Assembly: GCA_015519985.1 (NCBI GenBank)
Contig: WIAN01000058.1
Location: 1 to 5,621 of the forward strand
DNA length: 5,621 nt
Reading direction: 5' to 3'
Origin: Candidatus Woesearchaeota archaeon
GTDB lineage: Archaea; Nanobdellota; Nanobdellia; Woesearchaeales; WAPJ01
Positions 1-4,944 of this stretch are shown piece by piece. The notes beneath the pieces were generated by a model that ran no database searches, was not told the origin of the DNA, and saw only the letters and a program-made list of their open reading frames with translations. Position numbers and translations under genes: made by a program. How positions within the stretch are numbered: position 1 is the stretch's first letter; each line of letters begins with the position of its first letter.

Positions 1-95
1 ATTTTTCACAATTAGGAGTAGAAGAAGAAAAAAAGTTTAGAACAAAAATAAAAAATATTTTTAAAATAAACCATATAGAAAATTTAAAATTATAA
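1..95 (+). CDS. 3' end of an unidentified gene (partial)
   Basis: An open frame enters from the left edge (first full codon at position 3) and ends at TAA 93-95, giving 30 residues beginning FSQLGVEEEKKFR and ending in NLKL. The charged, helix-like composition (EEEKK, then alternating K/I/F) reads like an ordinary protein C-terminus, and the other two forward frames hit stops early. It would be convergent with hef, with 44 bp between the two stop codons. The fragment is too short to assign to a family, and in such AT-rich DNA a 30-codon open frame touching the edge could be chance. The product is unknown and the call is tentative. Confidence 0.45.
   Translation, partial: FSQLGVEEEKKFRTKIKNIFKINHIENLKL
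28..55 (-). terminator. possible poly-T terminator region for hef
   Basis: Archaeal transcription commonly ends at T-runs on the non-template strand without needing a hairpin. Read on the minus strand downstream of the hef stop, the first clear runs are T6 (complement of 50-55) and T7 (complement of 28-34), about 85-110 nt past the stop. They lie inside the presumed 3' end of the left-edge gene, so the transcripts would overlap. T-runs are frequent in this DNA, so this is a weak positional inference. Confidence 0.25.
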
Positions 96-97
96 AC

Positions 98-136
98 TTT
101 ATTATAATTATAATATAATTAATTATTATATTATTT
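98..136. other. A/T-only convergent intergenic stretch with a 12-bp palindrome
   Basis: These 39 bases contain no G or C and lie between the stop codon of the left-edge gene and that of hef. A perfect 12-bp palindrome, ATAATTAATTAT, sits at 115-126, surrounded by further ATTAT/TAATA repeats. There is no open reading frame. The simplest reading is a convergent-gene spacer whose low duplex stability could help both transcripts terminate. No long T-run is present within it, and the palindrome could be a by-product of base composition. Confidence 0.5.
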
Positions 137-139
137 CTA

Positions 140-2359
140 TTATTCTTCATACTCTTTGTTAAAAACATCATACAACAATTTTGCTTTTTTACTACCTATC
201 TTTTCTATTTTTTCAAAATCTTTAACACTAGAATTAGCAATATTCTTTATAGTTTTAAACTCTTTCAACAAAGGTTTAGAAAGCACAGAACCAAAACCAG
301 GAATTGAAGAAATTAAATATTCTTGTATTTCACTCAAAGAATTTTTTGGTTTTTCAAAATGTTTTTGTAAAGGCCTATTGTTTTTCAATTGTTCTCTTCT
401 AGCAATGTTTAAAAGAATACCTGCAGAATCTTTAACATTTTTACTAGGAATGAGTGTAATTCCAAAATCTACAGCAATAGAAGAAACAGCTCCTCTAATA
501 GCATTAGGATGTAAATTTCTAATATTATAGATGTTTTCATAACCTTCAATTAACATTAAAGGTTTAGAATAATTTTGTTTTAAACTTTTAGCTTGAGATA
601 ATAATCTTCCATCTACAATACTATTAACAAAATCTTCAGCAGTTTTAAATTCAACACCAACATCACTGCTTAAAACAAAATCTGCAGACTCTAAAAGTTC
701 CATTTTAATATTAACACCTAAATTTGAAAGTTCTTTAACAACAGGATTATTTTTTTCTCTAGAATCTACAAAAATAACAATGTCTTCAGAAATTTTATTG
801 TATTCTTCTAAACTTTTATTAACACTAACATTATTATTTTTTAAATTAAACAAAGTTTTATTTATTTCTTTAAGATGATTATACATTTTTTTTTCTTTAT
901 GCCTAGTACTCCAAAGGTAAGCTTCATCTCTAGTATTTTTAGCAATGAGAATAATAACTCTTCCTTTTTCATTTCTTCCTGTTCTTCCTCTTCTTTGAAT
1001 ACTTCTAATAGCACTAGGAACAGGTTCATAAAAAATAACAGTATCAACTTTAGGAATATCTAAACCTTCCTCACCAATACTTGTAGAAACTAAAACATTA
1101 AATTCGTTTTTAGAAAATTTTTCTAACAAAAGTTTTTGTTCTTTTTGATTCAAACCAGAATTTTTCTTTTTAGCTTGGCCTACAAACAAAGCAGCTTTAA
1201 CATTAGGAATTTTATTTAATTCTTCAACTAAAACAGAAGCGTTATCTCTATAATTGTTGAAAATTAAAATTTTAGACTCTTTATCAATAACAAAAGAATT
1301 TTTAACAATTTCTAAAAGTTTTAAAAGTTTAGGATGAAAAGTTTTCTTTTCAACTAAAGAAAGAGTTTTAACAAAAGCATTTCTAAAATTATCGTCAGAA
1401 ACTAAATTTTTAGTAGCTTGAACTTTAGTAGTTTTAGCTTCATGAAATAATTGTTCAAAGTATTCTTTCAAAGCAAAAACTCCTTGACTTTCAGCAAGTT
1501 CAATAGCATGCTGTACTTTCATAGCTTCAGCAAGAATACTTAAAGCTTTTTTAACTTGATATTCAGAATTACCCTTAATGATACTATTCCTTAATTCTGC
1601 TTGTAATTTTAAAAGATCAGTTTTAGTAAGATTAACAGTAGAAGGTTCTCCTAAATATTCTCCTGCAAGTTTAACCTTTTCTTTAAAAGAATCTTTTAAA
1701 AGTTTAATAACTTCTTTCAAATTTTCAGGAATAGAAACATACTCATAAATAATTTTAACAGGCTTAACATATTTTTTAACATCAACATCATCATGAGTCC
1801 TCAATTCTACTTTTTCAATAAAAAGATTTTTTAAAATCTCCTCAATTTTTTCTTTTTCAGAACCGGGAGAAGCAGTTAAACCAACAATTCTTTGAAAAGA
1901 AGCTTGTTCAATGTATTTTTTAGCAAGCCAAACATAACTATAATCACCAGTAGCTCTGTGAGCTTCATCAAAACCAATTAGAGAAACATCTTTAAAAGAA
2001 AGTCTTCCTGTCAAAATATCGTTTTCTAAACCTTGAGGAGTAGAAAAAATGATTTTAGCATTTTCAAACAAAACTTTTCTCTTTTCAGGTTTAATTCTTC
2101 CAGTCAAAACAACTAAATCATTTTCATCAACATTAGTATTTTTTTTAAACACTTCAAAATATTGTTCAATCAAAGGTCTTGTAGGACCTAAAAGAAGAAT
2201 TTTTTTATTAGGAAATAAGTTTAACCTGTGCAAAGCTAAAAGTACAAAAATATTAGTTTTACCAAGACCAGTAGGAAGAACAATAAGAGTATTATTATCT
2301 TTAGCAACATTAAAAATTTTTTCTTGATATTCTCTAGGAGTAAAAGTTGCAGAATACAT
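140..2359 (-). CDS. hef: Hef-type helicase / XPF-family structure-specific nuclease
   Basis: This 739-residue protein is predicted to process stalled replication forks and flap or branched DNA, as archaeal Hef (related to eukaryotic FANCM and XPF) does. The N-terminal SF2 helicase has Walker A PTGLGKT (29-35), DEAH (131-134), TASP (162-165), an inserted thumb-like helical region (about 200-345), motif IV around 363-374, motif V STSIGEEGLDIP (425-436) and motif VI QRRGRTGR (455-462). An ERCC4 nuclease domain follows (about 525-650), with VDSRE (531-535), SAD (558-560), a VEFKTAEDF segment (569-577) and IRNLHPNAIRGA (613-624). The C-terminus has tandem HhH-type IPGFGS and IEKIGSKKA elements (685-735). 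The family active site GDXnERKX3D is altered: GD reads AD and ERK reads EFK (Phe571, codon at 647-649). The other acidic residues and the lysine are kept. The ATG at 2359 sits about 25 nt from a TATA-like box and just ahead of the first conserved segment (PREYQ), so the start is well supported. Codon use is T-ending and resembles the right-edge peptidase. Confidence 0.95.
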   Translation of the reverse strand: MYSATFTPREYQEKIFNVAKDNNTLIVLPTGLGKTNIFVLLALHRLNLFPNKKILLLGPTRPLIEQYFEVFKKNTNVDENDLVVLTGRIKPEKRKVLFENAKIIFSTPQGLENDILTGRLSFKDVSLIGFDEAHRATGDYSYVWLAKKYIEQASFQRIVGLTASPGSEKEKIEEILKNLFIEKVELRTHDDVDVKKYVKPVKIIYEYVSIPENLKEVIKLLKDSFKEKVKLAGEYLGEPSTVNLTKTDLLKLQAELRNSIIKGNSEYQVKKALSILAEAMKVQHAIELAESQGVFALKEYFEQLFHEAKTTKVQATKNLVSDDNFRNAFVKTLSLVEKKTFHPKLLKLLEIVKNSFVIDKESKILIFNNYRDNASVLVEELNKIPNVKAALFVGQAKKKNSGLNQKEQKLLLEKFSKNEFNVLVSTSIGEEGLDIPKVDTVIFYEPVPSAIRSIQRRGRTGRNEKGRVIILIAKNTRDEAYLWSTRHKEKKMYNHLKEINKTLFNLKNNNVSVNKSLEEYNKISEDIVIFVDSREKNNPVVKELSNLGVNIKMELLESADFVLSSDVGVEFKTAEDFVNSIVDGRLLSQAKSLKQNYSKPLMLIEGYENIYNIRNLHPNAIRGAVSSIAVDFGITLIPSKNVKDSAGILLNIARREQLKNNRPLQKHFEKPKNSLSEIQEYLISSIPGFGSVLSKPLLKEFKTIKNIANSSVKDFEKIEKIGSKKAKLLYDVFNKEYEE

Positions 2360-2380
2360 AAAATATAAGAAAGCATTTGT

Positions 2381-2388
2381 TATTTAAA
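2381..2388 (-). promoter_or_regulatory. TATA box for hef, leaderless configuration
   Basis: Read on the minus strand, this is TTTAAATA, within a longer TTTTTAAATA. Its centre is 25.5 nt from the A of the hef ATG, so initiation by archaeal RNA polymerase would fall at or next to the start codon. No GGAGG-like sequence lies between box and ATG, which fits a leaderless mRNA. The site is inferred from position and sequence; the flanking DNA is AT-rich and gives no obvious BRE. Confidence 0.5.
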
Positions 2389-2447
2389 AATTTAATCTGT
2401 AAATGTCCAATGAAAAAGAAAAAAATTACGAAAAAATCTCAGAAAAA

Positions 2448-2455
2448 TTTATAAA
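2448..2455 (+). promoter_or_regulatory. TATA box for the restriction-modification cassette
   Basis: TTTATAAA is preceded by the purine-rich AGAAAAA (2441-2447), which would suit a TFB-recognition element. Its centre is 25.5 nt upstream of the ATG at 2477, placing the predicted transcript start on the start codon itself. No Shine-Dalgarno sequence is present in 2456-2476. This is the main argument for choosing 2477 over the next in-frame ATG at 2486. It lies 60 bp from the hef TATA box in a 117-bp divergent region that holds nothing else convincing. Confidence 0.6.
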
Positions 2456-2476
2456 AAAAGTGAATAATTATGTTTT

Positions 2477-3289
2477 ATGATTGATATGAAAAAATATTTT
2501 GAGAATGAAAACATAGTATTATATCATTCTGATGTTATAGATGCTCTTAAAGAAATACCTAAAAATAGTGTAGATATGATTTTTGCAGATCCTCCTTATT
2601 TTCTCTCAAATGGAGGTATAACTTGTAGAGCAGGAAAAATGGTTTCTGTAAATAAAGGGGATTGGGATAGATCTTCTGGTGTTGAAGAAGATCTGAATTT
2701 TAATATCAATTGGATAAAAGAAGCAAGAAGAGTTTTAAAAGAAAATGGTACTATATGGATTTCTGGAACAATGCATAACATATACCAAGTGGGTTATGCT
2801 TTAAAAAAATTAAAATTTAAAATATTGAATGAAATTGTTTGGTTTAAACCAAATGCACCTCCTAATCTGAGTAAAAAATATTTTACTCACAGTCATGAAA
2901 CTGTTATATGGGCTAGGAAACACTCCTTTATAAGTCATAAATATAACTATGAAATTATGAAAGAAATTGAAGATAAACTTAACCCTAAAGGGAAACAATT
3001 GAGGGGCGTATGGGTTATTCCATTAACTCCTAAAAGAGAAAAAGTTTATGGACATCATCCAACTCAGAAACCATTAGAGTTGTTAAAGAGAATCATACTT
3101 TCATCTACAACTGAAAACGATGTTATTTTAGACCCTTTTGTAGGAAGTGGAACAACAGCAGTAATAGCAACAAAATATAAAAGAAAATTTATAGGTATAG
3201 ATAAAGAAAAAAAATATTTAGACCTCACATTAAAAAGATTAAGAATAAAACAGATAAAAAAAGAAGAATATATAAATAAGAAAAAATAA
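2477..3289 (+). CDS. DpnA-like adenine-N6 DNA methyltransferase (beta class, predicted GATC)
   Basis: This 270-residue S-adenosylmethionine-dependent methyltransferase is predicted to methylate adenine in GATC. It closely resembles DpnA, the second methylase of the DpnII system, which is known to act on single-stranded as well as duplex DNA. The motif order is beta class. The catalytic DPPY (38-41) comes first, in MIFADPPYFLSNGGI, followed by KGDWD (60-64), WISGTMHNIYQVG (94-106), FTHSHETVIWARK (136-148) and HPTQKP (194-199). The SAM-binding DPFVGSGTT (219-227) and FIGID (238-242) come near the C-terminus. All catalytic elements look intact and the length is normal for the family. It is the first gene of a three-gene cassette, 10 bp ahead of the Dam-like gene, and probably starts on a leaderless mRNA. 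In the classical dpn operon the order is dpnM-dpnA-dpnB, so this methylase is in an unusual first position. GATC specificity is inferred from family resemblance. Confidence 0.93.
   Translation: MIDMKKYFENENIVLYHSDVIDALKEIPKNSVDMIFADPPYFLSNGGITCRAGKMVSVNKGDWDRSSGVEEDLNFNINWIKEARRVLKENGTIWISGTMHNIYQVGYALKKLKFKILNEIVWFKPNAPPNLSKKYFTHSHETVIWARKHSFISHKYNYEIMKEIEDKLNPKGKQLRGVWVIPLTPKREKVYGHHPTQKPLELLKRIILSSTTENDVILDPFVGSGTTAVIATKYKRKFIGIDKEKKYLDLTLKRLRIKQIKKEEYINKKK
3271..3278 (+). promoter_or_regulatory. possible internal TATA box for the Dam-like gene
   Basis: TATAAATA lies within the last codons of the preceding methylase gene. Its centre is 25.5 nt upstream of the ATG at 3300, the same spacing as the two boxes in the divergent region. 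A purine-rich AAAAAAGAAGAA precedes it, which could serve as a BRE. The 10-bp gap before 3300 contains no Shine-Dalgarno sequence, so an independent leaderless transcript would explain how this gene is translated. AT-rich codons could produce this match by chance. Confidence 0.4.
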
Positions 3290-3299
3290 TTATAAAAAT

Positions 3300-4130
3300 A
3301 TGAAAATAGAAATACCTAAATTTATAAAATGGGCTGGGGGAAAATCTCAATTACTAAAACAATATGATTCTTTATTTCCAAAAAAGTTCAATAATTATTA
3401 TGAACCTTTCGTGGGGGGCGGAGCAGTATTTTTTTATATAAAACAAAAATATAAACCAAAAAAAATTATGATTTCAGATATAAATGAGGAATTGATAGAT
3501 ACTTACACAATTATTAGAGATGATAGTAAAAGATTAATAGTAGAATTAAAGCAACATAAAGAATATCACCAAGTAGAAGGGAAAAAATATTATCTTACAA
3601 TAAGGTCTGCAAACCCAAAAGAACTTCCAAAATTAGAAAGAGCAGCAAGATTTATTTATTTAAATAAAACATGTTATAATGGATTATACAGAGTAAATTC
3701 AAAAGGACAATTTAATGTTCCTATGGGGAAATATAAAAATCCCGATATTATACAAGAAGAAAAAATAAAATTAGCATCAAAACTTTTGAAAGGCGTAGAA
3801 ATAAAAAGAATGTCTTTTGAAAAAATAGTTAACTATGCAAAGAAAGGAGATTTTGTATATTTTGATCCTCCCTACTATCCAGAAAAGAAGAGCAGTTTTA
3901 CAAAATACACTAAAGAAGCATTTTTAGAGGAAGAACAAAAAAAGTTGTTTAAAATATTTAAGGAACTTGATAAGAAAGGAGTTTTAGTTATGGAAAGTAA
4001 TAGTAATACGGAATTTATAAAAAAGTTATACGAAGATTACAATATACATTTTGTAGAAGCGAACAGAATGATTAACAGTAAAAGCGAAGGAAGAGGAAAA
4101 ATAAAAGAAATTGTCATAACGAATTATTGA
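3300..4130 (+). CDS. DpnM/Dam-like adenine-N6 DNA methyltransferase (D12 class, predicted GATC)
   Basis: This 276-residue alpha-class (D12) methyltransferase transfers a methyl group from S-adenosylmethionine to N6 of adenine, most likely in GATC, protecting host DNA. Visible motifs are KWAGGK (10-15, motif X), EPFVGGGAVFF (35-45, SAM-binding motif I), SDIN (59-62) and catalytic DPPY (189-192, motif IV) in VYFDPPYYP. A C-terminal IVITNY (271-276) is also typical. The target-recognition segment (118-147) contains YLNKTCYNGLYRVNSKG followed by FNVPMGKY, the hallmark of Dam, DpnM and T4 Dam, all GATC enzymes. No motif is missing. It starts 10 bp after the DpnA-like gene and ends 10 bp before the nuclease gene. 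ATA makes up 17 of its 25 isoleucine codons, unlike hef and the peptidase, suggesting acquisition from elsewhere. Exact specificity is an inference from family resemblance. Confidence 0.94.
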   Translation: MKIEIPKFIKWAGGKSQLLKQYDSLFPKKFNNYYEPFVGGGAVFFYIKQKYKPKKIMISDINEELIDTYTIIRDDSKRLIVELKQHKEYHQVEGKKYYLTIRSANPKELPKLERAARFIYLNKTCYNGLYRVNSKGQFNVPMGKYKNPDIIQEEKIKLASKLLKGVEIKRMSFEKIVNYAKKGDFVYFDPPYYPEKKSSFTKYTKEAFLEEEQKKLFKIFKELDKKGVLVMESNSNTEFIKKLYEDYNIHFVEANRMINSKSEGRGKIKEIVITNY

Positions 4131-4133
4131 GGT
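4129..4133 (+). promoter_or_regulatory. Shine-Dalgarno site of the endonuclease gene
   Basis: GAGGT overlaps the TGA stop of the Dam-like gene and ends 7 nt before the ATG at 4141. It is complementary to the conserved 3' end of 16S rRNA. It is the only start in the window with a recognisable ribosome-binding site. No TATA-like box sits about 26 nt upstream, so the nuclease is probably translated only from a polycistronic message, possibly by reinitiation after the methylase stop. It decides the start at 4141. Confidence 0.65.
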
Positions 4134-4140
4134 TTTTTAA

Positions 4141-4896
4141 ATGGCTGATAATGAAGCGTGGGAAGAAATTTTTAAGTACAAAAAATTGCTGGATTATGAT
4201 TTTAAAGAACCTGTATATATTACAGCAGAAGATATAAAGAATGCTACAAAGAAATTTAAAGCAACCAAAAAAAGAGAACCAAGAATATTATGCAAACAAG
4301 ATACTAGAGAAGATAGGCCTGAAATTTTTAAGAAAAAGGGCCTATTTATATTGCCAGTAAGAAATGGAAGGTATGTTATACTAAAAGGAGAAGGATATGT
4401 TGATATTCCAGAAATAAAAAGTCAACTAGAGATATACAATTCAAAGTTAGATTTTAATTTGAAATCGTCAAAAATAGGGAATTCTGAAATGCAACATGTA
4501 GATTTTGCTTATGCATCTAGTTTAATAAGACACTTCGTAGAAGATCCCAGTTTGGTGCTTACGATAAGAGGTAGAAAGTACACTCCTCAATTCGAATTTT
4601 ATATAGGAAAGAATAAAATTTCTGTTGAAAAAGTACAGACAGAAGTAGATGCTGGATATGAAGGAAAGGATAAAATTGTATTAGTAGAAGCAAAAAATAA
4701 GAAAGCAAAAAATACAATCGTAAGACAGTTATATTACCCATATAGACAATGGAAGATAAATACAGGTAAAGATATTGTTTTGTTATTTTTTGAAAAGATA
4801 AGAGAAGAATATCATATATGGCAATATGAATTTGAAGATGAAGAAAGATATGACAGTATAAAATTAAAGAAGAGTAGAAGATATGTAATTAAATAA
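4141..4896 (+). CDS. PD-(D/E)XK type II restriction endonuclease (predicted)
   Basis: This 251-residue protein is predicted to cut unmethylated DNA at the sequence protected by the two upstream methylases, probably GATC. A PD-(D/E)XK-like core is visible. Asp170 in VQTEVDAGYEG is followed 12 residues later by Glu183-Ala-Lys185 in IVLVEAKN, at the end of a hydrophobic strand. After it comes a helix beginning IVRQLYYPYRQW (193-204), then a second hydrophobic strand, DIVLLFFEK (211-219). Upstream, GNSEMQHVDFAYASSLI (113-129) looks like the helix preceding the core, with Glu115 a possible extra metal ligand. The N-terminal part has a polar segment, EPRILCKQDTREDRP (46-60), of unknown role, perhaps DNA recognition. 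No membrane segment or signal peptide is present. I recognise the overall pattern from proteins labelled type II restriction enzyme (possibly the DUF6996/DUF6997 group, from memory and unverified). It does not match DpnII/MboI as I know them. ATA is 14 of 23 Ile codons. Confidence 0.8.
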   Translation: MADNEAWEEIFKYKKLLDYDFKEPVYITAEDIKNATKKFKATKKREPRILCKQDTREDRPEIFKKKGLFILPVRNGRYVILKGEGYVDIPEIKSQLEIYNSKLDFNLKSSKIGNSEMQHVDFAYASSLIRHFVEDPSLVLTIRGRKYTPQFEFYIGKNKISVEKVQTEVDAGYEGKDKIVLVEAKNKKAKNTIVRQLYYPYRQWKINTGKDIVLLFFEKIREEYHIWQYEFEDEERYDSIKLKKSRRYVIK

Positions 4897-4899
4897 ATC

Positions 4900-4944
4900 T
4901 TTTTCCATTACTTTTATAAACTTTGTTTTTTTCTTATTTTTTTT
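4900..4944 (+). terminator. T-rich terminator region after the cassette
   Basis: Just after the nuclease stop codon come T5 (4900-4904), T7 (4926-4932) and T8 (4937-4944), broken only by short interruptions. No stable GC-rich hairpin is visible. Runs of T on the non-template strand are the usual intrinsic termination signal of archaeal RNA polymerase. Because the next gene appears to start transcription at its ATG (4945), these T-tracts can end the cassette transcript without affecting the downstream mRNA. Confidence 0.5.
4913..4920 (+). promoter_or_regulatory. TATA box for the peptidase gene, leaderless configuration
   Basis: TTTATAAA is centred 28.5 nt upstream of the ATG at 4945. The DNA between box and ATG is almost all pyrimidine, so no ribosome-binding site is possible there and a leaderless transcript is the natural reading. 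The box is embedded in the terminator region of the upstream cassette. It has the same core sequence as the cassette promoter at 2448-2455. Confidence 0.55.

Noticed and set aside
156..530. 124-codon forward open frame antisense to hef
   Set aside because: It lies opposite the conserved nuclease and HhH part of hef, encodes a low-complexity hydrophobic mixture, and has no start signal or family resemblance. It is a shadow of the real gene.
862..1063. Overlapping short open frames on both strands near 862-1063
   Set aside because: Both are repetitive-looking (poly-E/L or poly-S/F) products of AT-rich codons inside hef, out of frame with the true protein.
2049..2327. 92-codon forward open frame antisense to the hef helicase start
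   Set aside because: It overlaps the Walker A and early helicase motifs on the other strand. It has no TATA box at the right distance and no ribosome-binding site.
2588..3867. GATC sites coinciding with the DPPY codons of both methylase genes (2588 and 3864), with two more at 2670 and 2690
   Set aside because: Asp-Pro is readily encoded GAT-CCT, which creates GATC automatically. Single sites also occur in hef (1615), the nuclease gene (4543) and the peptidase gene (5068), so no regulatory clustering can be claimed.
2477..4896. Interpretation as a novel anti-phage system beyond restriction-modification
   Set aside because: All three genes are explained by a type II-like modification/restriction cassette, and no additional effector, helicase or sensor gene is fused or interleaved. 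hef is a housekeeping repair gene with different codon use and orientation.
2360..4944. Search for direct or inverted repeats, attachment sites or insertion-sequence ends flanking the cassette
   Set aside because: Only generic A/T-rich matches such as shared TTTATAAA were seen, which are promoter cores. No duplication or recombinase signature is supportable.
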